NCBI GenBank assembly: GCA_018257865.1
Contig: JAEUBA010000006.1
Location: 650,326-714,325 of the forward strand
DNA: 64,000 nucleotides
Direction: 5' to 3'
Source: Stereocaulon alpinum
Taxonomy: Eukaryota; Ascomycota; Lecanoromycetes; Lecanorales; Stereocaulaceae
Shown: positions 43,281 through 54,966 of the stretch, piece by piece
Layout: each line of letters opens with the position of its first letter
Position numbering within the stretch: position 1 is the first letter of the stretch
Notes under the pieces: generated by a model
Seen by the model: the letters and a program-made list of their open reading frames with translations, nothing else
Databases searched by the model: none
What the model was told of the DNA's origin: nothing
Position numbers and translations under genes: made by a program

Positions 43281-43525
43281 GAAAGGAAAGGGTTGGAGAA
43301 TGGGGAGGGAAAGGAGACGAAAGGATTGGAGGATGGGGAGGGGAGGGGAGGCATTGAGTTGGGGTTTTGAGGAGGTAGAGAGTGTGTGGCAAAGGGGGAT
43401 GAGGTCATTGAAGTTTCGGAATTGTGATAGATGAATACCCTGAATGCTTATTACCCTATTTCGCCCAGGAGCCATTCATCCTAGGCTCGTTCCCATAATG
43501 CCCATTGCCTACCCTGTCAAAACTC

Positions 43526-44380
43526 CTACTCAATATCCACCTTCTTCACATCCACAATATCATTATCCAGCTTCGGAATCGTAATCATCAATATCCCATC
43601 CTCCATCTTCGCCGAGATGGAATCCGAATCAACCTGCGCTGGATTGACTCTGCTCCCCAGCTTGACCTTCCTTTCGAACACGCCCACTTTACGCTCATCG
43701 AGCGCCAACGTCTTGAGGAATTCTTCGTCACCTGGGCGATAGATGACACCAGCGACGTTAAGTTCACTCTTATCAGCGTCCCAATTCACGCCTACGTCTT
43801 CTTTCTTTGCTCCGGGGAGAGAGATGTGAACGACATATGCATCTTCCGTGTCGAAGATATCTGCTGGTGGCGTGAAGTCCTTGCTAGTGTCTGGTGTATC
43901 TTTTTTTCCAGCAAAGCCTTCGCGAGCACCAGCCATAACTTCTTCGGGCACGAACTGTGAGACGAATTCCGCGAGCTTGCTCATGTCGAAGTTTGCGCCC
44001 ATAGGCCAGCCTTCACGCCCTCGTCCGCCACAGCGTCCGCCTCGTCCTCGTCCGCCCCAGCCGCCGCGGCCGTGGTAGTGTGGGCCGCCGTGGTGATGAG
44101 GTCCACCTCTGCGGCCACCGAAGGGGAAGCCGGGACCGAAGGGTCCATCGTGCTGGGGTGGGGATTGGGCGTCTGCTGGTGGTGGAGGCCCATCATGGGG
44201 AGGTGGGGGTGGGGCGTCGTCGTTAGATGGGCCGTATTCTGGGGGCGGGCCGCGAGATTCATTGCGGGACTCGGGGTTGTAGGCTGCAAAGAAGGGGTGG
44301 GTTGAGCCCTGGCCTTCGAGGCTGGCGATCCAGTCCCAGAAGGGGTTGCCGGCTTGGTTGAGGTAGCGGACGTTTGCCAT
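43526..44380 (-). CDS. Hsp20 / alpha-crystallin small heat-shock protein with Gly/Arg-rich insert
   Basis: Single exon, 284 residues. I chose the ATG at 44380 (MANVRYLNQAGNPFWDWIA) because the open sequence upstream is hydrophobic and unlike the family. The N-terminus has a WDW motif. Residues 50-90 are Pro-rich, and 88-125 are unusually rich in Gly, Arg, His and Trp (GGRRGGPHHHGG, GRGRGGRCGGRGR). The alpha-crystallin domain covers about 168-275: PPADIFDTEDAYVVHISLPG, KVGVFERKVKLGSRVNPAQV, then the conserved A-x-M-x-DGIL-I-I-P block (SAKMEDGILMITIPK). Small Hsps are ATP-independent holdase chaperones. The Gly/Arg-rich insert resembles RGG-type RNA-binding or phase-separating segments and is unusual for this family. 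Confidence 0.9.
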   Translation of the reverse strand: MANVRYLNQAGNPFWDWIASLEGQGSTHPFFAAYNPESRNESRGPPPEYGPSNDDAPPPPPHDGPPPPADAQSPPQHDGPFGPGFPFGGRRGGPHHHGGPHYHGRGGWGGRGRGGRCGGRGREGWPMGANFDMSKLAEFVSQFVPEEVMAGAREGFAGKKDTPDTSKDFTPPADIFDTEDAYVVHISLPGAKKEDVGVNWDADKSELNVAGVIYRPGDEEFLKTLALDERKVGVFERKVKLGSRVNPAQVDSDSISAKMEDGILMITIPKLDNDIVDVKKVDIE

Positions 44381-45764
44381 GTTTGCTGTAATGTTCGCCT
44401 GTATAGTGTGGGATATTTTGTAATGGATTAGTAGTATTGTTATGAGAGTATGATGGAGATATAGGAGGATGTATGGGAAGTAAAGAAACAGCACTTTCAA
44501 GCCACACTATATGCTCGAAAGCCACAGGCAACAGCGAAATGTACGTAGACTTGAACATGACGCACACGCACACGCATGCACAACAAATCAGAAAGAAGAC
44601 TGGGGAAGGTAGCAGAAAGTTGTAGAAGGCGAGTTGCGATTGGAGAGATGTATGGCGGGGAAGGACATGGTCAGGCTCCAGGTGACGCGCATCAGCAAGA
44701 TCTTGGTGTGGGTGGCGATGGCCCCCAAAACAAGTTTTTGCTTCGCACGGTCCTTCTCCGGTATCACGATCATCAAACATTCCAATCAGTATGTGTACTC
44801 AAGATCAATCGAGCCCTTCAAGGTGCGAGGTAGTCTAGGTCGCAGAGGGTGAACAAATGATCGAAGTTGTTGCAGTGAATGAAGCGATGTGGGGGCCAAG
44901 ATCTTGGCCTTGAAGATCGCTTAGTCATTCACTCCTTAGCCTGCCAAGAACGTTATGGAGAGCCTCAACAGGCCTCGCTAACTTGACCGCCGGAAGATAA
45001 CCCAGCCAAGTCAGCGTCGCAATGTACGAGCACAACTGCGCGCTAATCGCCCGATCTCTCATAGCTTGCGGGTGAGCGCATAAATTGTTACCAGTGGGTA
45101 GATGGGCTTGAGAGCTCAGAATCACAGGACCTCACCTTCCTTCTTCGTGATGGTCATTTACGCACTCTTCACTGTCAGCATTGCCCACGGGTCATCTGCT
45201 CGTAAGATGAACTAAGTTCCGACAGATCGGTGAGCGAATACCGTGGATCTATGGGAGAGTACGAATTGTCAGCGCCCGTAAAGGGAAATGGTGACTACGG
45301 TGTTGGGGTGGAGAAGGTTAAGTATTCTAAATTAATCTAATTAATGATAGGAGCGTTACGACGAACCGATTGCGTAACCACATTCTTAACCCGCTTTATC
45401 ACCTTGAAGTTGTAATTGAGCCGTGGTATCCTTGAATCCATGAGCTGGCCTCGAAATGTCTCGTGTCTTTTCTCTGGTATTTCGAGAAGATTGGTAGGAT
45501 CCCACCCGCCGTTACAACATGAACTGTTGCTGGCGTTGTACCCAATGTATTCACACCGCTCAGGAGTACTGTTGGCAGGCAAGCGCACACATGATGCCTG
45601 AATTCGAATGCGGGGAAGTCAGGGGGTTGAAACAAGATATATACATATACCGAAAGAGGCACAGTATCGAGGCAAGGAATGAGTGCTTCTTATGCCTGTT
45701 CAGCCTTACCTCCTTAATTACCAATTGAAGACCCCAAGAACTATCCTCAACACAATTGCCTGAC
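44381..45764. other. 1.4-kb divergent interval (Hsp20 / GH71)
   Basis: Contains the upstream regions of the Hsp20 gene (-) and GH71 gene (+). An HSE-like site is listed separately. Overlapping short frames lack support, and I see no RNA gene. Confidence 0.5.
44615..44627. promoter_or_regulatory. Heat-shock-element-like site
   Basis: The sequence GAAAGTTGTAGAA fits GAA-nn-TTC-nn-GAA with one mismatch (TTG for TTC). It lies about 235 bp upstream of the Hsp20 start codon, the expected position for HSF binding. A single match of this length can arise by chance. Confidence 0.4.
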
Positions 45765-47578
45765 ATGCATCTCTCTATTGCTTCCTCGATATACGTTGCA
45801 ACATTGTTGCTCATTCGTACAGTACAAACCAAGGCTGTATTTGCACACTACATGGTAGCTGCCACCGTCTTCATGGTGCTGGGCCAAACGCTCAAGAAAT
45901 ACTACAGGTCGGTACTTCAACGCAAGCCCATGCACAGCAAGACATACAGGATGCGATTAATATGGGGTGGGTGCTCTTGTTACAGCTGTTAAGAACAGCC
46001 AGCTCATGGCCGACATAGACTCGATGGATTTGCTTTGAACATAGGAGATGCGACGCAGTCTTTTGTGGCGACTACGGTTGGATACCTTTTTGGAGCTGCA
46101 GCCGGCACGAATTTCAAGCTCTTCATCAGCATGGATCTTTCGGCATCCGACGCAGCCTGTGCTGCAAGTTCTACTTCCTGCAATGGGGTAAGCTCCGTCA
46201 TCGTTGGGCATGATTTTCGAAGCGAGCTGACAACATGGTAACGATGGATCAGCCCTACGATTACTACAACATCTTCAAACAGTATCTTGGCAATTCCGTA
46301 TACTATGTCGGACCCAATGGGCAGCCAATGATATCGACGTTCTCGGCTTCAAACCTTACCAATACTGATTGGACAGGCAAGACGAGTCCCTCAGCGAACC
46401 ACTTTGATCACGTGCTGACCTTCTATCCAGATTGGAAGCAGACCTTGGCCAATCAGATGCACTTCATCCCTGATTTCGACGCGACAGATGGCTACTACCA
46501 AGCAGCTGATGGTGTACGTGCCTCCAAAGTTCGCGCTATATAGATACTAATTGCCGACCTCTAGTGGTGGTCTTATTGGGGCGGCGTGGTTGATGGGCTT
46601 TTCAGCTGGGAGGCGGCTTGGCCAGCCATGGGTGGCTTGGGTGGTAACTATCCTGGAGATGTCTCTCCCGACGTATCCGTCATCGCCGGCGCCTATTCAC
46701 GTAGCAAGTCCTACATGATTGGCACGTATACGTCGTTTCCTTATATCCGGATATCTACTGACAATCAGCAGCTTTGAGCACTTTGCAGTTCAAAGACGCC
46801 GTAAGCTTTCCAAAGACATCGATGCTAGACTGTGCACTCTAACTTTGTACAGTACGGCACCAATATCTACCGGGCCGGCGACCTCAATCTACCTACCCGC
46901 ATGCAAAACATTCTCAACATGGCGAACCAGCCTGATTTCGTAGAGGTAATCACCTGGGTAAACAACTCCACCAACCAATCGAAATACAACCAGCTAACAC
47001 ATCCACCCCAGAACGACGGTCCAGAAAGCCACTACATCGGCAACCTCTGGTCCGAATCCGGCAGCTCCGCCGCCTACTGTAACCAAGCCTCCTTCGCCCA
47101 CAGCGCATGGCAACCTCTCATCACCTCCTTCATCGCCGCCTTCAAAGCCGGCGGCTCCACCGCCTCCATGACACCACCCGGAGGCCAGACCGTAGGCGCA
47201 CTATGGTACAAAACCATCTTGCAAAGCGAGAGCTGTCCTGGTGCGCAACCCGAGGGCTTCTCGTCCGGCACCGACACGCTTAATTGGGCTGTGATTCTAC
47301 CGGGCGGCTCATCGGGCATGCAGGTTCGCGGTATCAGCAATGGTAATGTACTGCAGACTGTGAATATCTACCCTGGCATGAGCTATGGTTCCTTCAATGG
47401 CGTGCAGGCTGGGACGCAGTTTCTTGAACTCCTGGATTCGGGGGGTAATGTTGTCATGGCTACGGGACAGGGTGGGTGTGTTGCGACGAATTGTCCGGAT
47501 GGGCTTTATAATATGAATTATCAGGTTCTTGGGCTCCTTCAGGGTGGTAATGGTGGGTCTGGATGTTATAATGCATGA
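45765..47578 (+). CDS. GH71 alpha-1,3-glucanase (mutanase), secreted
   Basis: Eight exons: 45765-45854, 45908-45966, 46019-46187, 46253-46513, 46565-46721, 46772-46800, 46853-46957 and 47012-47578; 478 residues. The ATG starts a signal peptide (residues 1-24) followed by VFAHYM, the GH71 start motif. Further blocks: QDIQDAINMGLDGFALNIGD (split by intron 2), FKLFISMDLS, YFVGPNGQP-like YYVGPNGQPMISTFSA, WWSYWGG, LSTLQFKDA with YGTNIYRAGD, EVITW joined to NDGPESHYIG, and a Gly-rich C-terminal segment with MSYGSFNGVQ. Intron 5 has a GC donor (GCACGT) by my model because no GT gives the correct phase, and exon 6 is 29 bp. GH71 enzymes cleave alpha-1,3-glucan and act in wall remodelling or on other fungi. 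The C-terminus ends with a Cys near the stop. Confidence 0.85.
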
Positions 47579-49256
47579 GGAGGGAATTGTTGTCGTTGGG
47601 CGTGGCTTGCGTTAAGGGGGGGATGTTTTGTATGATGGGTTGCTGATGTGGAGCGGAAGTGGCCATCTTCTAATTTGTCAATAGCTGAGAGCGGCATGCG
47701 CGATACTCGTACTGTTTAATCTTGTCATTAGTTACAGCAAATACCAGATACTGTCCTAGCAAAAAAGAAATCCCATCGTCGTCAATTTCAATCTAGCAAG
47801 CCCACAACAGCTAGCAAAATCATCATCTTCTTATCCCTCATATCAACAACATCACCACCCTCCCACCCCTCGCCGTCTTGTGCTTTCCCTTCCCATAAGA
47901 GCCCCCAGCCACCTTCTGCAATGGAAGCTATGACGCGGCGAGAGCTAGTTGCTGTTCACAACGACATGTTGGGCACCGCAGGAGGCCGTGGCGCCTTTCT
48001 CATCCGGGACATTCTCCCTACCAATATGGATTTGGGAATCGCGGTATCTGGTTCTGCAGTAATGGTAATAGTATCGAAGCGCGGTACGAAGATGGGATTC
48101 CTCGTTAAAGGAGTTTGCTATTATAAGTTGTAACGTAAGTATTATTGGCGAGAGGACGGGGATGGTGCGGACTCGATGGTACTTGTAGTAGTGGTGGTGT
48201 TCTGTTCGATGTGGTGGGGTGGAGTAGCGGGGTACGCTTCCACGGGATGGGAGGACAGGCTAGCAGTCGAGCTTGAAGTATAATGACAATGAGATGGTAG
48301 GACATGAAGGGGAGTCCTATGTGCGAAGAAGTACAGAAGGGGAGAGTTGTAGGGTGGTGCTGGTGGGAGGATGGAGAGTGGAGGGATGAGGTGGGGGGAG
48401 AAGACGTCATTTCATGAATTTAACAGAGAATGAGGATGATGTGGGGAAATGCGGATGGTCATTGTCATTGGATGGAGAAGGATCTGCTGAAGCGGGTTAG
48501 AGCAGACCTCTTGGTTAAGTCGGTGCTCCGATTAGTCTCGACTGTGGAGGAATTGCCTGGAGACACTAACTAAGTTTGGACTCCTTACCTGTTATAGGTC
48601 TGGCGACGTGCTACATATACAGCAACACTCACTTATTGTGAGCCTTCCAAGGTGTACTCAGGGGCGGCACGCTCCCTTGATGCCCGCCCCCGACACGCAT
48701 CCTGAGTCATTGGACCAGCAACACCATTAACATCGTACTTGACACTCTGCGGCACCATCAATCGCACCAGCGGTATTGGGGACCCCGTGAAGGGAGTATC
48801 ACACCAAGCGACGGGTCAGCGGCCGCTATCAAGAATCCTTCACGGCTCGCGTAGCTCAAGTTCGGCATGGTCTACTGGACCCCAGCGGAAGGGACAGTCT
48901 ACCCATTCAGGCATCTACAGATATTGGAGGCAGTATCAAACTTTTCGAGAGGTCATCCGATTTGATGCACGAGCCTCGAGAGTAAGCCAGAGAAGCATGG
49001 AAGGTCTGCAAAAGGTATAACTCCAAGTGGTATGATATATGAAACAGGACTATTAGGGAGCCGATCCCGTGCTATAAAGCCTCACTCACGAGTGGCAGAT
49101 TGACAGATTAGAGGTAAACAGAAGCACTCACGACTGGGTATCCTTTCTTGTTGCCTGTTACTGCCATCGCCTTCCTCCGTCTCTTTGGCTATTAGATTGT
49201 GGCCTGCCTACTGCTCGTAGAATCTGTCCAAGCTTGTACCATTCCCATCATAAGTG
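47579..49256. other. 1.7-kb interval, nothing recognised
   Basis: Between the GH71 gene (+) and the minus-strand STAND-type gene whose 3' end is at 49257. A 70-codon frame (47921-48133) starts with ATG but has no domain, and a GTAAGT lies just after it; I would not call it a gene. Other frames are equally weak. No RNA gene seen. Confidence 0.45.
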
Positions 49257-51078
49257 CTATGTTTGATTCCAGGCGGCCCAACTGAAAAGTCGAGCAGCTG
49301 CCTCACAGCCGTGAGAAGAAGTACCTAAGAGAGTGTAGTCTTGAAGCAGCAAACTGTAGGCTGCGACGATCAAAAATGAGAGGAATAGTGGATAGACTGA
49401 GGCACGAATGGGCCCCCTGAGGCGTTTCGTGCCTTTTCCCGAGTTGCGCCTGTGTTTTCGGCGTTTTTGATAGACGCGGACCGCGTCTGATTGCTTGAGA
49501 GAGGTATCATGTTCGGTCGATGACAGCTTTTGCGCATGTTCAGCTCCCGTGCGTAGTACGTCCTTGAGGAGATGCTCGGGAGTAGCTTTCTTGAGCGTCA
49601 TTGCAGCCGGTTGCCAATATTCTGTAGACTGATATCCTGGTACCTATGGCTTTGTTAGAGGTTGTTTGGATGATCGGGTGATTCACCCGGGTTGTCTACT
49701 TGTGCGTTGATCTTCAAGAGTTGTTTGGAGAAGCCTTTCCAATAAAAGTCACGCATACAGTCGATGTCCACTTGTTTACCACCATTGTCGGTTGCCAGCG
49801 TCAAGCTTTCGTGGTTGTACATCAAGACCGCGTCTTCTGCGTGAATCTCTAGGAAGGTAAGCAGGACCGCGTCCGCAGTGGGAGTTTTCTGCTCGGAGTC
49901 TATTGCAGAGATGTTGTCTTCTTCGTTCGTCAGGTGACTATAGACACGAGGCACAGTGGCACGTATGCGACGTGTAACCTCCATCCAGGATGCATATAGC
50001 TTCAGCTGTCAGTGTCTGAGATCGGAAAAAGCGTTGAGTGGTCTTACTATATGCTTTACTGAGTTGATCATCTCACCAGGGCTTGCATCTACGGGTAAAG
50101 AAATGACTATATTGATGCTGAAGAAGGCCTTTTCTCTCTCTACCAATTGCCTTTGGTTCCGATCAGCTTGATCCGAGATCAGTATAGCCTGACGTGCTGC
50201 CGTCCTTGTTGGTTTCGTGCGAGGAGATTGCCTGAATCTTCGCCTATGCATTGATTGGAATTGTAGTATCATTGGCCGAGGACCGACGTGCGTCGAGCTC
50301 GGCCGTCGTTGCAACTGCTGCAGTCAATACGCAAACTTTGAGCTCGAGTCACGCCACTGACATTGTGATTATCTTGAACCCACGCTGCATGGTCGGCCTG
50401 CAGCTTTAATATCTCTTTCCTTGCCTGATCGGCTCTCTCTGTAGCCGAGAAATCTGGTACATTTGGTCTTCCATATTCTCAAAAGACTCATGGACACATG
50501 TCTCTAGACGCTGCAACGCATCCGACGTAGTTTGGATTTCCAGACTTCGAGTCGTCTGATTTCGATTCCATAACTCGGCAGTATATTCTCTGGGGGAGGT
50601 TAGGTGGCCAAATGGCTTCAGCGATGTGAACATACTGTCTTGCAAGGGAAGCTTCTGCAATCCGCAAAGTCATAGCGGACTTGTAGCTCTCCAAGGCCTT
50701 TTCAATATTCCTGATCTTTCCAGCTCGCCGAGTTGCCTTCAGAGAGAGAAGGAAGCTTGACCATCCCGTCTGGCTTGTAGTTTTGAAGGTGTCGAGTAAC
50801 AACTTGAATTCTTGAGCTTCGCGTATGCACCCTGAAAGCAGGGACACCAGAGTTTGCTCTTGAAGCAAAACATCTGTTGATGTAGTCGATGCATCATGGA
50901 GCCGTCTAGCGATTGGTACGACATCGTTGACGAGGTTTTCAATTCTTTGAAGATCACTTGGTAGCTCGTCGCAATTGTCTCGGAAAGCTTTCGTAAGCTC
51001 GCCAATCTTGACAGTGAAGTCTACAAGCTGTATGATGCTGCCGGCTAGACTGAGTGCTGCTATACCTTCAAGTGCCAT
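49257..51078 (-). CDS. Protein with fungal STAND-type N-terminal helical domain
   Basis: The ATG is at 51078. Transcript-order exons: 51078-50636, 50589-50362, 50317-50048, 50005-49700 and 49628-49257, with introns of 46, 44, 42 and 71 bp. The second block needs either one more ~44-bp intron (GTGTCC near 50480 to CAG near 50440) or contains a 1-bp frameshift, because it changes frame once; with the extra intron the product is about 524 residues. Residues 1-120 match the N-terminal domain of fungal NLR/STAND proteins (MALEGIAALSLAGSIIQLVDF..., HDASTTSTD). Helical middle, then PVDASPGEMINS and EYWQPAAMTLKKATPEHLL, and a C-terminal membrane-like segment (SVYPLFLSFLIVAAYSLLL). No NACHT or NB-ARC is present. 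Function unknown. It lies close to the RIP island. Confidence 0.72.
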
Positions 51079-51475
51079 CTTGTTGATGATACGTGTACGG
51101 ACTGCAAAGGTTAGGAGACACAAGGAGAAGGGTCAAGATTGATGTGGAAAGCGTCCTGACCTACTGTTGTCTGACGTAGATCTTAAGGTCAGCAGATTCT
51201 ACACGGTCAAGGCCACAGCCACGCAGGCCTCGGTCCCGATCAACCACAAAAAGAAAGCTCCGTGGCATAGCCCCCGCACTCTCCCGGCGTTAATTCCTTC
51301 CTCCAATTCAGACGACTGGAAAGCTGAAATACTGCTGCGCTTCTGAACTCTGGTTTTGTCGGTACACCCTCTTGCTAGGTAGTACCGATTAGTAGGTAGC
51401 TTGATCCCCTATTACCTGCCCCAGACAACCTGATTGCAGGGTGTCTATTGGGCTTGGTAAACTGGGGATTGTCTT
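51079..51475. other. Upstream region of STAND-type gene
   Basis: About 400 bp of normal composition that should hold the promoter of the gene starting at 51078. Its right end is the abrupt transition into AT-rich, CA/TG-poor DNA. Confidence 0.5.
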
Positions 51476-51962
51476 AAATCTAGCTAGCTAAGCTATGGTG
51501 TTTTATCTAGGAGTTAGCGCTAAGCCGCTAGCTACGGAGCGGAGCGACGTTATTCCGATACTAGCAAAAGTTTTAGAAAGTCGAAAAAATAGTGCTAATC
51601 GACGCTAAATCTAGTAATTAGCTAGTATAGAAACGGGCCTATAAGGCTAAGTAATACTATAATCTGATTAGTTAGATTATAGCTTCTCTTTCTACTTAAG
51701 CGTTTATCTTTAACTTAATAGCGTTACTATCTACTAATTACTTTAACGCCTAGTAGTAGCGCTCCTTAGTTATAGCGTCTACTAAGTTATAATTTCTATT
51801 AATCTACCGCACCTTATTAATTTCCCTTCTCTTATAGGACTACTGTAGTCCTATTATATTAATTATTAGGCGTTTCTTAGCGGTGGTACTAAGGCGTATA
51901 ATATAATCGTATAGTAAGTAGGAGTCGGTATATAAGATTAGTAGGATCTTTACCTAAGTAAT
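51476..51962. repeat. RIP-mutated DNA left of the complete LTR element
   Basis: The sequence is TA-rich with almost no CA or TG and has no coding frame. It is interrupted by the insertion at 51963-58549 and appears to continue at 58555, so it is the older host sequence. I could not assign it to a family. Confidence 0.75.
51958..51962. repeat. Left target-site duplication, GTAAT
   Basis: GTAAT directly precedes the 5' LTR, and the same five bases follow the 3' LTR at 58550-58554. Five base pairs is the usual length for LTR elements. Confidence 0.85.
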
Positions 51963-52268
51963 TATTACGATCCTAATCTAGGGGTCTTTAACACCTTGCT
52001 AGTCCTTTGTTACTTACTAGTGTTCATACACCTTAGCCTAGATTCGGCCTAGGTTTGGCCTAGGTCTAACGCTAGCCCCTTTTAGCTTTAGCGTAGCGCT
52101 TAACTAGCGCTAGGGGTATTTAGGCCTATAAGCTCCTAAGCTCTTACTTCTTTTCTTCTTTATCCTATTTTCTAGATACTAAGTGTAGCCTATTAGCTAA
52201 ATCCTAATATAAGGTAGTTTTCTTTAAAGCTACCTTCTCCTACGATCACCTTTAGGCGAGCTATAATA
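51963..52268 (+). repeat. 5' LTR, 306 bp
   Basis: It begins TATTACGATCC and ends with CTATAATA. It aligns without gaps to the 3' LTR and differs at 19 positions, all transitions. A CTATAA-like sequence and R/U5 boundaries were not defined. Confidence 0.93.
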
Positions 52269-53697
52269 TAAAATAGGACTAATACCCCCTCTACTATAAA
52301 GCGTCGTATCTTACCCGTTCTTCTAGACTAAGGCTAAGCTCGGCGAGCTGCCTATTAATAAAGAGTACTACCTACTTAATAAGTAGGTACCTACTAATTA
52401 AATAATTAATATATCTTAGAGAAAGCTAGATCCCTATTTTTTTTAAAACCCTTAACTACTTTCGCGTTAATACCTATACTCGAAAAACTCTAATAATACG
52501 CGTACTACTATACTTATATACTACCTTATAAGAGTATACGCTAAAGTATACCCTCTAACCAGCTAGGATTCCTATCTACCTTAAGGAGTTAATCTCTAAT
52601 ACCTATACCTTCCTCTTCTAACCCTAATAATCCTCTACTATTAATTAAGAATTCTAAACTAGAAGCCTTAAAGGACTTAAGCTTAAAAGATATCTTTAGG
52701 GATATTAAGGATAACCCCCCTACCGAAAATACCGTTACTATTCCCCTATTAAGTAATAGGATAGCTAACTAAATACCTACCTTTACCCTAGCTTAGTAAG
52801 CTGTTATTACTACTATTATTATAACAGCTTTAGTAGAATCCTAATCTAAGTAGGCTACCTCTACTCTAAACCTACCTCCTAATAACTAGCGTTAATAGAG
52901 GTCCCTTACTACTAACCTCTAACTATTAGTAGACTACTACCTCCTAAGGCCTATACCTAGCGGGATAGCTATTAAACTATTAAAAATTAAATACCCTTAA
53001 TCCTACTTTAGTAACTATATAGGGGAAGTCGAATATAACGCGTAGAAAATAGATATAAAGATCTTTATAAAGGAATACCCTACGAACTTCTAAAATAGGG
53101 CTAAGTAAGTCTCTATATACTATAGGAGAGGCGAAAACCCTAATCCTTTAATATATAGACCTAACTTATACGTCTCCTATATATAACGCCGCTAATATTC
53201 TAAATATACTAGATTAGTATTTCTTTAACTATAACTGCGTCTAGTCTACTTATAGTATATACTATAAGCTTAAGATAAGATCTATAAACTATAATAATTT
53301 TCGGGTTAAGTTTACCTACCTAGCGACTACTAAAAAGATTAGTATTAAGCGTTAGTTTAAGGATCTATATAAGAAAATCTCTCCCGCCTTAAAGAGAAGC
53401 GTTTATATAGAAAAGTATAAGATAGCTGAGGATTATAATACCTTAGATAAGTACCTTACTATCTTAGATTAAAAAATACGAAATATTAGGTCTAAGGAGA
53501 TAGCTTATAGGCCTTAGATAGGAATAAATACTAACCCCTATAATATCCTAAAGATAAGGAGCTAGTAAGTCCCCTTATCCCCTCTAACCCCTTATATAAA
53601 TTACTAAGTTACCTTTAGAGGTATAACTACCCTTCCTTATCTACTATCTCCTATACTAGTAGTACTAGCTTCCCCTAAGACGCCCGCTAACTCGCTA

Positions 53698-53739
53698 TAT
53701 AATAACTACGGTAAAATTAGCTACTAGGCGAATAACTGC
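53698..53739 (+). other. Gag zinc knuckle with Cys/His converted by RIP
   Basis: The C-x2-C-x4-H-x4-C knuckle reads Y-N-N-Y-G-K-I-S-Y-stop-A-N-N-C-P. Two Cys and the His have become Tyr codons and a Trp has become a stop, whereas the last Cys remains. Changes are TGC or TGT to TAC or TAT, and CAC to TAC, the products of C-to-T mutation at CpA on either strand. Confidence 0.8.
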
Positions 53740-54966
53740 CCCTAGAAGCGCAGCTAATAGGCGTTAGAAAAGAAGATCTCTAAGATTAAGGTTAGTAAGG
53801 AAATAAAGTTTAATAAGCTATTAGAAAACTCTTAGGCTATAGTAAAGTCTTTAGCTATAGTAGGAGCCCTAATCTATAAAAGGACTTATAATTTAATTTT
53901 TAGGCCTTTATTAGAGGCCGCTAGTTCCTAGTTAATATAGAGCTAAGATATAATAGATCTTTCGTTAAAACTTTTTTATATATTAATAGTAGAGCTAATA
54001 TTTTTAGTATAATTAAAACCTCTCTCGCCTTCGCCCTTTCTAAGTCCTTTAGGATTCGCTTTATTAAGTTTCCTAAGCTAATTATTCTAACTAGCTATAA
54101 TAGCTAAAGTAGCTCCCCTATTATAGTCGCTCTACTTCTTATAATAATAATTAACTATTATTATATTAATTTTCTATTCTTAGTTACTAACTTAGGTTAT
54201 ACTAATATTCTTATTAGTTGGAAATTCTTAGAGCACTACGATATTAAGTAAGTCTATACTAAAGGGAGGAATAACCTTAAATAACCTACTAATATAGCTA
54301 TTTAGTAATACTTTAATAAGAGAGTACTCCTCCTAATAACTCCGCCTAAGAAACTAATTTCCTTAGTATACTAATAAGATACTAAGCGTTAGGATACCCT
54401 TTTTAAGGTAGATAAATATTACTATAGCTAAGCTAGGCTTACCTCTATTAACCCTAAGCTTTTAATAGATAGCTAGATTAATACCTTATCCTAAAGTATA
54501 CTACCCTCTCCGTAGCTAACTTTAGTTTCTCCCCCTTACTTAAGGTTACCTAATTCGCTAGGCGGTAGGCTATTAAGTTTTATATAAGACTTAGAGAAAT
54601 ACCTCGCTAAAATAGAGGACGCCCTCTAAGGGTTAGATATACTAGTTATATTAAGTCTAAAGATATTACTAGCTAAGGCTTAACGCCCTAGCTACGGTAC
54701 TTATAGGGTTAATATTACCCTAATTTCTACTATCGCGATATCTTATTTCTACCTTAATAAGAGGTCTAGGAGACCTCCTAATTCTAATACCTTTATCGCC
54801 TTAATATAGGATTTAGAGCGCGAGATTAACTATAGGGCGGATTAATACTAGGAGCGTCTTTTTCTTAAGCTTACTATAGTAGATATAAGCCTCTCCCCTT
54901 AGAAAGTACTAGAGATTAAGTACTAGGCCGACGGGGACCTAGTAAAAGCTAAGCTTCTACTATAAT

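Larger units (their letters stand above)
42263..43525. other. 1.3-kb interval between convergent genes
   Basis: Downstream of the 1321-residue gene and of the Hsp20 gene. It contains no supported coding frame. Several short tandem repeats are present: GACGA at 42801-42820, TTCCTG-like at 42713-42731, GGTGA at about 43112-43150 and GGGA at about 43254-43276, in a strongly purine-rich plus strand at 43100-43430. Confidence 0.55.

Noticed and set aside
44500..44500. Longer Hsp20 start with an extra 40 N-terminal residues
   Set aside because: The extension is hydrophobic, unlike the family, and the downstream ATG at 44380 begins with a WDW-containing Hsp20-like N-terminus.
47921..48133. 70-codon frame with ATG and a following GTAAGT
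   Set aside because: No domain and no downstream exon that continues it convincingly.
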